A DNA stretch of 64,000 nucleotides from assembly GCF_050410795.1 (NCBI RefSeq), contig NZ_CP191258.1, forward strand, positions 3,534,001 to 3,598,000, read 5' to 3'. This DNA comes from Fontivita pretiosa (GTDB taxonomy: Bacteria; Planctomycetota; Phycisphaerae; Tepidisphaerales; Tepidisphaeraceae). Positions 45,393 to 55,171 of the stretch are shown here, piece by piece. The translations under genes and the position numbers were made by a program. The first letter of the stretch is position 1, and every line of letters begins with the position of its first letter. Under the pieces are notes generated by a model. The model was not told the origin of the DNA, did no database searches, and saw nothing but the letters and a program-made list of their open reading frames with translations.

Positions 45393-47066
45393 GTGACACG
45401 CCCCACGCGCCGGATGAAAAATTCATTCGGGCGATCGATTCAGCCTGTACATCGATTGGCCGACGAATATGATGCCGCGGTGGCGTTGTGGGACGCCTGC
45501 CGCGTCGTCGTGGTTCGTGCGGGGCTTTTGGTGTACCTGGGGTATCGAATGGGTTGCCGCAGTTGGGCGCCCGCCGGGCGCATCGTCAATTCGGTTGCAC
45601 ATTTCACGGGCTTTGCCTGGGTCGCAGTGGTCGCGTGGGCGGTTGTCTGCCCGGTCGTGGCGGTGGCACAGAGCCCGGACAGCCACACCGGCAGCACGAT
45701 CGAGCTGCTGAACCTCGAGTCGCAGTTCCGCGCCATTGCCGAACGCGTCGCGCCCAGTGTGGTGGCGATTTCCGCCGCGATCGATCCGGCCGACGCCGAC
45801 TCCGACGACGCGCTGCGCGCTGACAGCCTCAACACCGATCGTCTCCAGCGAATGCTCGATCGCGCCACGCGCATGGTCGGGACCGGTTTTGTCATCGATC
45901 GCGATGGATATATCCTCACCAATGAACACGTCATCGCCGACTGCACACAGCTCTGGATCACCACCGACGACCGGCGCGTTTATCCGGCGGTGGTCGTTGG
46001 CTCGGATCCCCGTGCTGATTTGGCGGTGCTGAAGGTTCCGGGCGGCGACCTGCCGCCGGTGCGCTTCGCGCCGTTCGGCTCCGTCCGCCGCGGAATGTGG
46101 ACCATCGCGCTGGGCAATCCGTACGGCATGGCGGCGACGGGGCAGATGGCCATGAGCGTGGGCATCGTCAGCGCCACCGGCCGCTCTCTGCCCAGGCTGG
46201 CCAGCGCCGAAAACCGCTTCTACAGCGATCTGATCCAGACCACTGCCGAGATCAATCCGGGCAACTCCGGCGGCCCGCTGTTCAATCTGGCCGGTGAGGT
46301 GATCGGGGTCAGCACCGCCGTGATCCTTCCGCAGAAATCGACCAACGGGATTGGCTTTGCCCTGCCGATCACGCCCGAGCTGCTTGAGCGCGTGCAGGAG
46401 TTGAAGGAGGGGCGAGAGATCGTGTACGCGTATCTGGGCGTGATGGTCAGCACCGCCACCGCCAGACAACGCCGCGAGGCCGGCATCACCGACGGGAGCG
46501 GCGTGGTGATCGACATGGTGGAGAAGGATTCCCCTGCGGCCGAAGCGCTTCAAGTTGGCGACATCGTCACGAAGGTGCAGGACGTGGTGGTGTCCGACAG
46601 CGATCAGTTCGTTCGGGTAATCGGTCGGGCTTCGATCGAAAAGCCCACGACCCTGGCGATTCGTCGCGGCGGCAAGCCCGCCAGCGTTCAAGTTCAGCTT
46701 CGTCGCCGGCAACTGCCCAGCGTGGCGATCAATCGGCACAACCAGCGTTTCCGCTGGCGGGGGATGCTGCTGGGGCCGATCCCTCCCAACTGGGCATCCG
46801 GCGGCAAGTCCGGCTCGCCGGAGCACGGGCTGCTGGTGCTGGGCATCGATCCGGCCAGTCCGCTGGTCAAGCAGGGGGTCCGGGCCGGCGCGGTGCTGCT
46901 GAGCGTCGCGGGCAGGCGTATCAGCGGCGTGGCCGAGCTTCAGAGCATCATCAACGAAATCCCCGCCGAGCAGTGCAAGCTCGAAATCGTTCCTCCACCC
47001 GACGGCGCGGCGCCGGCAGACCCTGCCCCGCAACTCCAGCGTCAGGCCGTCGTCAGCGGGCAGTAA
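45393..47066 (+). CDS. HtrA/DegP-type serine protease with two PDZ domains
   Basis: Periplasmic protein-quality-control protease. Of 557 residues, the trypsin-like domain carries the triad H179 (TNEHVIADC), D209 (ADLAVLKV) and S292 (NPGNSGGPL). Two PDZ domains follow (IVYAYLGVMVSTATARQRR and SPEHGLLVLGIDPASPL), each with carboxylate-binding patterns. The N-terminus is awkward: a membrane segment (GFAWVAVVAWAVVCPVVAVA) begins near residue 73 behind a long basic stretch, so the real start may be the ATG at 45549. It would then have a conventional signal peptide ending at AVAQ. It follows recA with 113 bases between. Confidence 0.92.
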   Translation: MTRPTRRMKNSFGRSIQPVHRLADEYDAAVALWDACRVVVVRAGLLVYLGYRMGCRSWAPAGRIVNSVAHFTGFAWVAVVAWAVVCPVVAVAQSPDSHTGSTIELLNLESQFRAIAERVAPSVVAISAAIDPADADSDDALRADSLNTDRLQRMLDRATRMVGTGFVIDRDGYILTNEHVIADCTQLWITTDDRRVYPAVVVGSDPRADLAVLKVPGGDLPPVRFAPFGSVRRGMWTIALGNPYGMAATGQMAMSVGIVSATGRSLPRLASAENRFYSDLIQTTAEINPGNSGGPLFNLAGEVIGVSTAVILPQKSTNGIGFALPITPELLERVQELKEGREIVYAYLGVMVSTATARQRREAGITDGSGVVIDMVEKDSPAAEALQVGDIVTKVQDVVVSDSDQFVRVIGRASIEKPTTLAIRRGGKPASVQVQLRRRQLPSVAINRHNQRFRWRGMLLGPIPPNWASGGKSGSPEHGLLVLGIDPASPLVKQGVRAGAVLLSVAGRRISGVAELQSIINEIPAEQCKLEIVPPPDGAAPADPAPQLQRQAVVSGQ

Positions 47067-47202
47067 CCGCGGGTCCTGCAAGCCTGAGGACACCAGGACA
47101 TCAGATTTTAAGTGCGCCGCCAGCGCGTGCTCGCGTCTCGCGTGTTCGACTTGCACGTCTTCATGTTTGAGCGCATCGGGTCTGGTGCTGTCTTGCCCGC
47201 GC

Positions 47203-47231
47203 TTGATGCACTGCACCGCTCGGACAATAAT
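47203..47231 (+). promoter_or_regulatory. alaS promoter (sigma-70 type)
   Basis: TTGATG (47203-47208) and AATAAT (47226-47231, 5 of 6 to TATAAT) are spaced by 17 bases. The predicted transcript would start near 47238, about 20 bases before the alaS ATG. Confidence 0.6.
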
Positions 47232-47259
47232 CACCGGCCTTTGGACGGTGTGAAACCCC

Positions 47260-50097
47260 ATGACTTCCAACGAGATTCGCCGGCAGTTCATCGACTTTTT
47301 CGTCACCAGGCACGGGCACACCTTTGTGCCCAGTTCGCCGGTCGTGCCACACGACGACCCGACTCTGCTGTTCACCAATGCCGGAATGAATCAGTTCAAG
47401 CCGATCTTCCTGGGGATCGAGAAGCGCGACTACGTGCGGGCGGTGAACTCGCAGAAGTGCATCCGCGCCGGCGGAAAACACAACGACCTGGACGATGTCG
47501 GGCGGTCGCGACGCCATCACACCTTCTTCGAGATGCTGGGCAACTGGAGCTTCGGGGATTACTTCAAGGCCGAGGCGATCGAATGGGCCTGGGAACTGCT
47601 CACCAAAGTCTGGAAACTCGATCCCACGCGGCTGCACGTGACCTGCTTCGAGGGCGACGAGGCGAACGGCGTGCCCCGGGATGTTGAGGCGGCCAGGCTC
47701 TGGAAGCAGATCGCCGGCCTGCCCGACGACCACATCCACTTTTTCGGCAAGGACAACTTCTGGGAGATGGGCGAGACCGGCCCGTGCGGACCGTGTTCCG
47801 AGATCCACATCGACCGCACGCCGGACAAGTCCGGCGGGCAGCGGATCAACGGCGACGACCCGCGGGTGATGGAGATCTGGAACCTGGTCTTCATCCAGTA
47901 CAACCGCAACCCCGACCGCTCGCTTACGCCTCTGCCGGCCAAACATGTCGATACCGGCATGGGCTTTGAGCGCATCTGTCACGTTCTTCAGGGCAAGCAG
48001 GACAACTACGCCATTGACCTGTTCGACCCGTTCTGGGATGCCCTGACCGCGATGACCGGAATCAAATACACCGGGCAGTTCCCGCCCACCAATGCGCCCA
48101 ACCCCGAGCTTGAGGCGGCCAATGAGCAGCTTCGGCACGACATTGCATTTCGTGTGATTGCGGATCACGCCCGCTGCCTGACGTTCGCGCTGACCGACGG
48201 GGCGGTTCCGGGCAACGAGGGGCGCGGATACGTGCTTCGGCGGATTCTTCGCCGCGCTGTTCGCTTCGGTCGCCAGCAGCTTGGCCTGCGCGACCCGTTC
48301 CTGCACAGGATGGTGGACGTGGTGGTGCAGGCCATGGGCGAGGCATTCCCGGAGCTGAAGCGCGATCCCGCGCGTGTCGCGCAGATCATCCGGGACGAGG
48401 AGATCAGCTTTGGCCGCACGCTGGACCGCGGGCTGGCGCTGTTTGAAGAAGCCGCCCGCGCAGCAGCGGCGCGCGGCACCTCGCAAATCAGCGCGGCCGA
48501 TGCGTTCAAGCTGCACGACACCTACGGCTTCCCGATCGACCTGACGGAGATCATGGCCGCTGAGCGCGGAATGACCGTGGACAAGGCCGGCTATGAAAAG
48601 CTGATGGAGGAGGCGCGCAATCGCGCCCGCGCCGCCGGGCAGGAAGGCCAGACCGGCATCTATGAGCTGACCCCCGCGGCGCTGGCGGAGCTGGCCAGAG
48701 AGGGCATCGCTCCCACCGACGACTCGGCCAAGTATCAGACCGACCCGATCCGTGCCCGAGTGGTGGCCATCTGGAACGGCAGCAACCTGGATCCATCCGC
48801 CGATCCGTCGGCCGACCAGGAGGTGGCCGTCATCCTCGACCGCACGAACTTTTACGCGGAGATGGGCGGACAGGTCGGCGACAGCGGCGTGCTGGCCAGC
48901 GCCGGCGCGTGCTTCGACGTGGAGACCACGCGGATGGTCGGGGGATACGTGCTGCATGTTGGCCGGGTACGCAGCGGCTGCATCCGCGTCGGCGATGAGG
49001 TCACCGCCACTGTATCGCCGGCCCGATTCCCCACCATGCAGAACCACACCGGCACGCACCTGGCCAACTGGGCGCTGCGTGAGGTGCTGGGCGACGGGGT
49101 CGAGCAGAAGGGCTCGCTGGTCGATCCGCTGAAGCTGCGATTTGATTTTTCGTACGGCAAGTCGTTGGACGATGAGCAGGTGGCGCAGGTCGAGGCGCTG
49201 GTGAATCAGTGCATCGCCCGCAAGATGCCCGTTTATGCCCAGGTGGTGCCGCAGGAGCAGGCGCTGAAGATCAACGGTCTGCGGGCGGTTTTCGGCGAAA
49301 AGTATCCGCCGATGGTTCGCGTGGTGAGCATCGGCGTTACGGTTGAGGAGTTGTTGAAGGATCCGCTCAACCCCAGGTGGCGGCAGTACTCGATCGAGTT
49401 CTGCGGGGGCACGCATCTGCGCAATACGGCGGAGGTGGAGGAGTTTGTGATCACCGCCGAGGAGTCGGTGAGCAAGGGCGTGCGGCGGATTGTGGCGCTG
49501 ACCGGGGCCGCGGCCCGCGCCGCGGCGCAGCGCCGGCAGGAGCTTGAAGCCGCCATCGCCAACGCCCGATCGCTGCCCGAATCGCAGCTTGCCCGCGAGC
49601 TTCAAGCCCTTCAGAAGCAGCTCGGGGCCGACGATGTTCCGCTGCTGGCCAGACGTCGCGGACAGGCGGCGATTGCCGAGCTACAGGCCAGGTATCGAGC
49701 CTGGGAAAAGGCGCAGCAGAAGGCGGCGGCGAGCATCGACATCGGCGCGACTGCGGCCGAGCTGGTTGCCGCCGGGCCGATCATGGTCGCGGCCATCGAA
49801 GGCGCCAGCGACGAGCAGCTTCGCGGGGTGATCGACTCGATCCGCAAGCGAACGGCGAGTTTCGCGGCGTTGTTGGCCAGCAGCGACGGGCAGCGGGTCA
49901 GTTTTGTCGCCGCCGTCAGCGATGACCTGATTGCCAAAGGATTGAAAGCCGGGGACTGGGTTCGCGAGGCGGCGAAGGTGGCGGGCGGTGGCGGGGGCGG
50001 ACGCCCGCAGATGGCCCAGGCCGGCGGCAAGGATCCCTCGCGGCTGCCCGAGTCGCTGCAAGCCGCCCGCGAGTTCGCCCGCAGGATCCTCGGATAA
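47260..50097 (+). CDS. alaS: Alanyl-tRNA synthetase
   Basis: Charges tRNA-Ala and edits mischarged serine and glycine. The 945-residue class II enzyme has the aminoacylation core (MTSNEIRRQFIDFFVTRHGH, motif 2 near KCIRAGGKHNDLDDVG, motif 3 GNEGRGYVLRRILRRA), the editing-site HxxxH (NHTGTHLANWALR) and the CxxxH partner (EFCGGTHLRNTAEVEEF). A C-Ala domain closes the protein with a Gly-rich linker (GGGGGGRPQMA). The length is typical. No strong ribosome-binding site is seen before the ATG, but the start matches the family. A promoter lies immediately upstream. Confidence 0.98.
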   Translation: MTSNEIRRQFIDFFVTRHGHTFVPSSPVVPHDDPTLLFTNAGMNQFKPIFLGIEKRDYVRAVNSQKCIRAGGKHNDLDDVGRSRRHHTFFEMLGNWSFGDYFKAEAIEWAWELLTKVWKLDPTRLHVTCFEGDEANGVPRDVEAARLWKQIAGLPDDHIHFFGKDNFWEMGETGPCGPCSEIHIDRTPDKSGGQRINGDDPRVMEIWNLVFIQYNRNPDRSLTPLPAKHVDTGMGFERICHVLQGKQDNYAIDLFDPFWDALTAMTGIKYTGQFPPTNAPNPELEAANEQLRHDIAFRVIADHARCLTFALTDGAVPGNEGRGYVLRRILRRAVRFGRQQLGLRDPFLHRMVDVVVQAMGEAFPELKRDPARVAQIIRDEEISFGRTLDRGLALFEEAARAAAARGTSQISAADAFKLHDTYGFPIDLTEIMAAERGMTVDKAGYEKLMEEARNRARAAGQEGQTGIYELTPAALAELAREGIAPTDDSAKYQTDPIRARVVAIWNGSNLDPSADPSADQEVAVILDRTNFYAEMGGQVGDSGVLASAGACFDVETTRMVGGYVLHVGRVRSGCIRVGDEVTATVSPARFPTMQNHTGTHLANWALREVLGDGVEQKGSLVDPLKLRFDFSYGKSLDDEQVAQVEALVNQCIARKMPVYAQVVPQEQALKINGLRAVFGEKYPPMVRVVSIGVTVEELLKDPLNPRWRQYSIEFCGGTHLRNTAEVEEFVITAEESVSKGVRRIVALTGAAARAAAQRRQELEAAIANARSLPESQLARELQALQKQLGADDVPLLARRRGQAAIAELQARYRAWEKAQQKAAASIDIGATAAELVAAGPIMVAAIEGASDEQLRGVIDSIRKRTASFAALLASSDGQRVSFVAAVSDDLIAKGLKAGDWVREAAKVAGGGGGGRPQMAQAGGKDPSRLPESLQAAREFARRILG

Positions 50098-50118
50098 GGG
50101 GTCGGGAGTCTTTTTCGT

Positions 50119-51042
50119 TTATCCCTGTCGTTCCAGTTGCCAGCGGCGACTGGTCCAGTAGCCCAGCAGGGCGCCGGCGGTGCCGGCGCTGGCGTAGTCC
50201 AGCGGCATCGCACGCGTCACCGGCGCCAGCACCCCGCGCGGATCGCCGATCATCCACTCCCCGGGCCAGAAAAACTGGCTGAGGTACCCGATGATCGCGA
50301 CGACGAACGGGCCGCAGAAGAACCAGATGCTCGGGCGCGCCGGCACGAAATGGTGCGCCGCCAGTGCTGCAAGGCTGGCGCTGATGAACAGCCCGCACAG
50401 AGTCTGCATCTTCTGGTCGGTCTGCACCAGAAAGATCACCCCCAGCAGGGTCAGGATGATCTGCGCCGCGGTGGCCAGGAGTTTCTGATCCAGCGGTTCG
50501 TCCGGATCGTCGTTCGGGTCGGCCGCCTGTTCCAGGGGAAGCTTACCAGCCTGAGCGGCGCGACGAAGCAGCATCCATGCCAGCACGATGCCGAGACCGA
50601 GGATCAGTGTCTCCAGGGCCAGCAACAGGTAGACGCCAGGGGTGTGGGCGTTGAACAGTGCGAATCGTGCCGGTCCCATGCGTGCCGCCAGTGCCGCAAG
50701 CCCCAGGGCGGCGCAGAACAGCCCGCCGTCGTAATGCACACCGGAAGCGAACACGGAGCTGATCATCGCCCCGCCGATCAGAGCCACCCATGCCACGCCA
50801 ATCGCCAGCAGGGGCGCAGACTGTTGCAGCAGCGATCCTGCGCGTGCTGGTGCGGCGGGTATATGCAACGTATCAGCCAGCCAAAGCGTCAGCACGGCAC
50901 AGAGGATCCCGCCAGTGGTGAGGCTGAATCGCTCTCGCATGACAAAGCCGCGCCACAGGCGGCGCGGCAGCGGCGGGGTTGCCCGGACCTGCTCAGGCTC
51001 GGCGACTTGCGACGGTGACGGCTGTGAATCGTCCAGAACCAT
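50119..51042 (-). CDS. Polytopic membrane protein of unknown function
   Basis: I do not recognise this 307-residue protein. It has about eight hydrophobic helices (for example ILCAVLTLWLADTLHI, LLLALETLILGLGIVLAWMLL, IWFFCGPFVVAIIGYLSQFF), separated by an acidic linker (EQAADPNDDPDEPLDQK). The start chosen is the ATG of MVLDDSQPSPSQ; an earlier in-frame ATG at 51144 adds 34 mostly basic residues. It converges on alaS and is divergent from priA. No motif points to a transporter or enzyme. Confidence 0.65.
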   Translation of the reverse strand: MVLDDSQPSPSQVAEPEQVRATPPLPRRLWRGFVMRERFSLTTGGILCAVLTLWLADTLHIPAAPARAGSLLQQSAPLLAIGVAWVALIGGAMISSVFASGVHYDGGLFCAALGLAALAARMGPARFALFNAHTPGVYLLLALETLILGLGIVLAWMLLRRAAQAGKLPLEQAADPNDDPDEPLDQKLLATAAQIILTLLGVIFLVQTDQKMQTLCGLFISASLAALAAHHFVPARPSIWFFCGPFVVAIIGYLSQFFWPGEWMIGDPRGVLAPVTRAMPLDYASAGTAGALLGYWTSRRWQLERQG

Positions 51043-51173
51043 GGGTTTGTCTTCATGTCGGCGTTTGGGCAGGAGGCGCGTTGCCCTGAAGAGCTCTGCC
51101 CGCCAGATCGTCGGCATTCTAGCCGCATTGGCTGGAATCGCCACGCCGGAATCCTAACTCTTGCCGAACAACA

Positions 51174-53567
51174 ATGGGGGGATTACCATCCGTCATGGCC
51201 ATGACGCTGTTTGGTCAGGATGATCCGGCCGTCGCCGCAGCACCGTCTGCGCAGGCGGCGGGGCCATTCGCCGGCGTGGCGATCGAGCAGAGCGTTGATC
51301 GCGTGCTGGACTACTCGATTCCCCCAAAGCTGGTCGGTCTGCTGCGTGTCGGGCAGCGCGTCAGGGTTCCGCTGGGGAGGAACAACAAGCCAGCCATCGG
51401 CTACGTCGTGTCGATCAGCGACACGACCAGCTATCCCAACATCAAGCCGATCAGCGGCATCGACGATGACCGCGTGCTGGTGGATGGGCCAATGCTCGAA
51501 CTGGCACGCTGGATGAGCCGCTATTACTGCGCCCCGCTGGGGACGGTGATCGAAACGATCATCCCCTCGGCCGTGAAAAAGAAAGTCGGCCTGGGGTATT
51601 CGCAGATGGTAAGCCTGGCCAAGCCGCGCGAGCAGGCGCAGTCGATTCTGGAAAAGACCAAAGCACCCAAGCGACGGGCGATTCTGGCGCGGCTGCTTCA
51701 GCTTGAGCCGGGAGAGTCGATCGAGCTGTCGCGGCTGGCAGGTCAGGCGGGGGTCACTGTCGCGACGGTCCGCCGGTTGCGCGGCACGGGGCTGATTACG
51801 ATCCGCAGCGAACCGGATCTGGCGGGGCTGACCAGCCAGATCGAAGTCTCGCCCGCGGATGAGCCGCAGATTCAACTCAACGCCGATCAGCAGGCGGTGA
51901 TGCAGGATCTGATGCCGCGCGTGAGCCGCGGCGGATTCAGCGTCAACCTGCTGCTGGGCGTGACCGGCAGCGGCAAAACCGAGATCTACCTGCGCTGCAT
52001 CGCCGAAGTCGTCGCGCAAGGACGGCAGGCCATCGTCCTGGTGCCGGAAATCGCTCTGACCCCGCAGACGGTTCGGCGATTCACGGCGCGTTTCCCGCGA
52101 GTGGCGATTCTGCACAGCGCCCTGAGCGCAACCCAACGACACCGTTTCTGGCAGCAGATCTCGACCGGGCAGGCCGACGTCGTCGTCGGCGCCCGCAGCG
52201 CCGTATTCGCGCCGCTGCCGAGGCTGGGGATCATCGTCGTCGATGAGGAACACGAGGCCAGCTACAAGCAGGACATTGCCCCGCGGTACCACGCGCGGGA
52301 TGTGGCCATCAAGCGCGCCCAGCTCCAAGGCGTTCCCGTCCTTTTGGGCAGCGCCACGCCATCGCTGGAGAGCTGGCAGCGAGTCCAGTCTCGAGCGCAG
52401 CAGGCACAGGAGCCGCAGTCAGCCGGTTCGTACTACCTGCTGCGGCTGCCGCATCGGGTTCGCGGGCTGTCCCTGCCGCACGTGGAGCTGGTGGACATGC
52501 GGGTGGTCAACCGGAATCGGCGGGGGGTTCATCTTCTGTCCCCGCGGCTGGAATACCTGCTGCGGAACACGATCGACGCCGGCCAGCAGGCGATTCTGCT
52601 GCTGAACCGCCGCGGCTACTCCAACTTCGTGTATTGCCCGTCGTGTCAGCATCTCATGCAGTGCAAGTACTGTGATACGACGATGACGTACCACCGCTCG
52701 GTCGCGGCGCACACGCACAGCGCCAAGCTTGCCGAAAGCGTTCATGCGGGGCAGTTGCATTGCCACTACTGCCTGGCGGTCAATCCGCTGCCGGAGAAAT
52801 GCCCGCAATGCGGGAAGTTGCTGAGCCTGTTCGGGCTGGGCACGCAGCGGGTCGAGGAGGAGATCGCCAGAAAGTTTCCCGAGCTGAAGTTTGCGCGGGT
52901 GGACAGCGACTCGATGCGGAGCTGGCGCGACTACGAGGCGACGCTGGGGCGATTCGCCCGCCGGGAAATCCAGGTCATGCTCGGCACGCAGTTGATCGCC
53001 AAGGGGCTGGATTACCCGAATGTGACGCTGGTGGGAGTGATCAGCGGCGACACGGCGCTTGCTCTGCCCGATTTCCGCGCCGCCGAGCGGACTTTCCAGC
53101 TCATCACGCAGGTCGCCGGCCGCGCCGGGCGCGGCGATGCGCCGGGGCGGGTGGTGCTTCAGACGTTTCTGCCGGACGATCCGACGATCCAGGCGGCGCT
53201 GAAGCAGGATTACGAAGGCTTTGCCCGGGTCGAGCTGGAGAATCGTAAGTCTGTCGGGCTGCCGCCCTTTACGCGAATGGTGCGAATCGTGATCCGCGAT
53301 CAGGACGCTGAAAAGCTCAACAAGCGTGCCGAGGAGTTGGCGGCGCAGCTCTCGCAGGCCACCGCGCCGCACGGGCCGGCGGTGGCGATGCGCGGGCCGA
53401 TGCCCTGCGCCATCGGGCGGATCGCAGGGTACTTCAGGTCTCAGATCGTGCTGATCAGCCCCAGTGCCGCGCGGCTGCAAAACGTTCTGGCGGCGGTTCG
53501 GGAAAAGGGCGCGCTGGCTCGCAGCGAACGGATTGCCGTCGATGTGGATCCGGTAGCCCTGCTATGA
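51174..53567 (+). CDS. priA: Primosomal helicase PriA
   Basis: Restarts stalled replication forks by recognising fork structures and loading the replicative helicase. The 797-residue protein has a 3'-DNA-binding domain, Walker A (GVTGSGKTEIYL), the DEEH box (IVVDEEHEASYKQD) and helicase C motifs. An intact zinc module of eight cysteines lies in two clusters (YCPSCQHLMQCKYC and CHYCLAVNPLPEKCPQCG). Later motifs such as GTQLIAKGLDYP and ITQVAGRAGRGD are typical. Three in-frame ATGs lie in the first ten codons, so the precise start is uncertain. It is divergent from the membrane-protein gene. Confidence 0.97.
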   Translation: MGGLPSVMAMTLFGQDDPAVAAAPSAQAAGPFAGVAIEQSVDRVLDYSIPPKLVGLLRVGQRVRVPLGRNNKPAIGYVVSISDTTSYPNIKPISGIDDDRVLVDGPMLELARWMSRYYCAPLGTVIETIIPSAVKKKVGLGYSQMVSLAKPREQAQSILEKTKAPKRRAILARLLQLEPGESIELSRLAGQAGVTVATVRRLRGTGLITIRSEPDLAGLTSQIEVSPADEPQIQLNADQQAVMQDLMPRVSRGGFSVNLLLGVTGSGKTEIYLRCIAEVVAQGRQAIVLVPEIALTPQTVRRFTARFPRVAILHSALSATQRHRFWQQISTGQADVVVGARSAVFAPLPRLGIIVVDEEHEASYKQDIAPRYHARDVAIKRAQLQGVPVLLGSATPSLESWQRVQSRAQQAQEPQSAGSYYLLRLPHRVRGLSLPHVELVDMRVVNRNRRGVHLLSPRLEYLLRNTIDAGQQAILLLNRRGYSNFVYCPSCQHLMQCKYCDTTMTYHRSVAAHTHSAKLAESVHAGQLHCHYCLAVNPLPEKCPQCGKLLSLFGLGTQRVEEEIARKFPELKFARVDSDSMRSWRDYEATLGRFARREIQVMLGTQLIAKGLDYPNVTLVGVISGDTALALPDFRAAERTFQLITQVAGRAGRGDAPGRVVLQTFLPDDPTIQAALKQDYEGFARVELENRKSVGLPPFTRMVRIVIRDQDAEKLNKRAEELAAQLSQATAPHGPAVAMRGPMPCAIGRIAGYFRSQIVLISPSAARLQNVLAAVREKGALARSERIAVDVDPVALL

Positions 53568-53583
53568 ACAGAACAGCGGCTGC

Positions 53584-54234
53584 TCAGGACAGGTCGGCGG
53601 CGCGGACGGCCTGGACGAACGCCGCCATCCGCTGGGCTGACTTGATCCCTGGCGATTCCTCGATCCCGCTGCTGACGTCCACCGCCCAGGGGCGAAGCAG
53701 CCGGACCACGTCGGCGACGTTGTCGGGGCGCAGTCCGCCAGCCAGGATCAGACGCGGATGGTCTGGCAGGTGCCCGGACTGCTGAAGCGAATGGATCAGT
53801 TGCCAGTCATTCTCGACGCCGCTGCCGCCGGCGCCGCTGTCCAGCAAGATGGCCGCGACCGATTTCGCCTGCCGCCAGATCGCAAGCTCCTGGGCGGTCC
53901 GGTCGGGTCCAATCCGCAATGCCTTGATAATCCGCAGGTGCCCCGGCAGGGACGCGAGCAGGTCCGGCGATTCCTGTCCGTGAAGCTGGACGTGCCCAAG
54001 CCCCACCGCGGCGGCTATGTCCAGAACGATGCGCGGCGTCGGATCGACGAACAGACCAACGGGCGTGACGAACGGCGGGAGCTCAGCCAGGATCTGCCCG
54101 GCCAGCTCGATGCAGATTCGCCGAGGGGAATTAGCGTGCAGGACCAGGCCGATGGCGTCGGCGCCGAGTTCCACCGCCGCCAGGGCGTCCTGAACCCGCG
54201 TGATCCCGCAGAACTTGATCCGTGTCCGCCTCAT
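53584..54234 (-). CDS. trpF: Phosphoribosylanthranilate isomerase
   Basis: Third step of tryptophan synthesis. The 216-residue (beta-alpha)8 enzyme opens with RIKFCGITRVQDALAAVELG, which includes the catalytic cysteine, and has the family stretches TPVGLFVDP, VQLHGQE and LILAGGLRPDNVAD with the catalytic-side aspartate in VDVSSGIEESPGIK. The length is normal. No other trp genes are nearby, so it is a scattered biosynthetic gene. It converges on priA with 16 bases between. Confidence 0.95.
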   Translation of the reverse strand: MRRTRIKFCGITRVQDALAAVELGADAIGLVLHANSPRRICIELAGQILAELPPFVTPVGLFVDPTPRIVLDIAAAVGLGHVQLHGQESPDLLASLPGHLRIIKALRIGPDRTAQELAIWRQAKSVAAILLDSGAGGSGVENDWQLIHSLQQSGHLPDHPRLILAGGLRPDNVADVVRLLRPWAVDVSSGIEESPGIKSAQRMAAFVQAVRAADLS

Positions 54235-54468
54235 CAGCAGCCGATCTTACGTGCTTTGACGGCGATGGGACATCGCCGATGCACGGACTGAGCCGGCTCT
54301 GCGGCGCTGTCGCGTTCAACTGTCCGCATAAACCTTACTTACGGAAGTGTCGGGCGAACCTTCCGAGCTTCAGTGCCGGATTCATCGCGGCCCATACAAG
54401 ATTGTGGGGATCGGATGAACCTCAACCCGAACATATCGTATATCTCTTGTAACGATCCTCCTTCCCTG
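54235..54468 (+). other. Gene-free stretch ending in a strong terminator: possible small RNA
   Basis: No supportable protein gene. Small frames are cut by the terminator hairpin and have no family resemblance. The stretch around 54330-54468 shows short complementary segments (ACAAGA with TCTTGT, and CGGATGAACC with paired flanks) that could fold. No known RNA family was recognised (not tmRNA, SRP or 6S by inspection). Confidence 0.35.
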
Positions 54469-54507
54469 GGTGGCGTGGAATGCCGAGAGGTCCACGCCAC
54501 CTTTTTT
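54469..54507 (+). terminator. Strong rho-independent terminator without an obvious gene
   Basis: An 11-bp perfect stem (GGTGGCGTGGA with TCCACGCCACC), an 11-base loop and a run of six T. It is directed on +. The nearest + gene upstream is priA, about 900 bases away and separated by trpF on the other strand. Confidence 0.88.
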
Positions 54508-54613
54508 ATGCGCCGAGCTGGCGGGCCATCGGCGGCACAGCGCTGACAATTCATTGCGATGACGGCAACGTCGATTCTCACGCTGATCACCGTGGATCAT
54601 CCGCCCCGGTGGG

Positions 54614-55054
54614 TCATCGCGGTCGCTTCAGCACCAGCGAGATCTCCTCGCACGCCAGCACCACCTCGTTGCGTTGGTTGAGCACTTCGACATGTTCGGT
54701 GACTCGGCCATACTCCGGACGCTTGGGGTCGTCCTGTTTGCCGACCACTCGGACTCGCGTGCGGATCGTGTCGCCGATGAACACGGGCTTGATGAATCGC
54801 AGGCGGTCGTAGCCGTAGGAGAAACCGGCTTCGTTGATCCGCGAGGCGCGCAATCCGATGCCGATGGCGAAGGTCATCGTGCCGTGGGCGATTCGCTGGC
54901 CGAAAGGCGTTGTCTTGGCGAACTCGGCGTCCATGTGGTGCGGGAAGAAGTCGCCGGTGTGGCCGGCGTGGAACACGATGTCCGCCTCGGTGATCGTTCG
55001 CCCGTGCGTCTCGAACGTGTGCCCGATCTCGATGTCTTCGAAGTAGGTTGTCAT
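54614..55054 (-). CDS. MaoC-like (R)-specific enoyl-CoA hydratase/dehydratase
   Basis: A 146-residue single hot-dog domain. The start TTYFEDIEIGHTFETHGRTITEADIV and the catalytic D/H segment DFFPHHMDAEFAK, then FGQRIAHGTMTFAIGIGL, match the MaoC dehydratase family, which hydrates or dehydrates acyl-CoA esters. The frame runs on upstream only as antisense to the next gene. It is divergent from the solute-binding-like gene and CoA transferase, which suggests a shared CoA-ester degradative route. The substrate is unknown. Confidence 0.9.
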   Translation of the reverse strand: MTTYFEDIEIGHTFETHGRTITEADIVFHAGHTGDFFPHHMDAEFAKTTPFGQRIAHGTMTFAIGIGLRASRINEAGFSYGYDRLRFIKPVFIGDTIRTRVRVVGKQDDPKRPEYGRVTEHVEVLNQRNEVVLACEEISLVLKRPR

Positions 55055-55171
55055 GCCCGTATCACTACCGTCCCGGCCGTGCTGGAGGCGCTGCACAAGG
55101 GGCACGACGCCCGTGGCACGCGCGATCGTTTGACACGCGCGTTGATACCTGACGAAAATGGCGGCTGTCAA

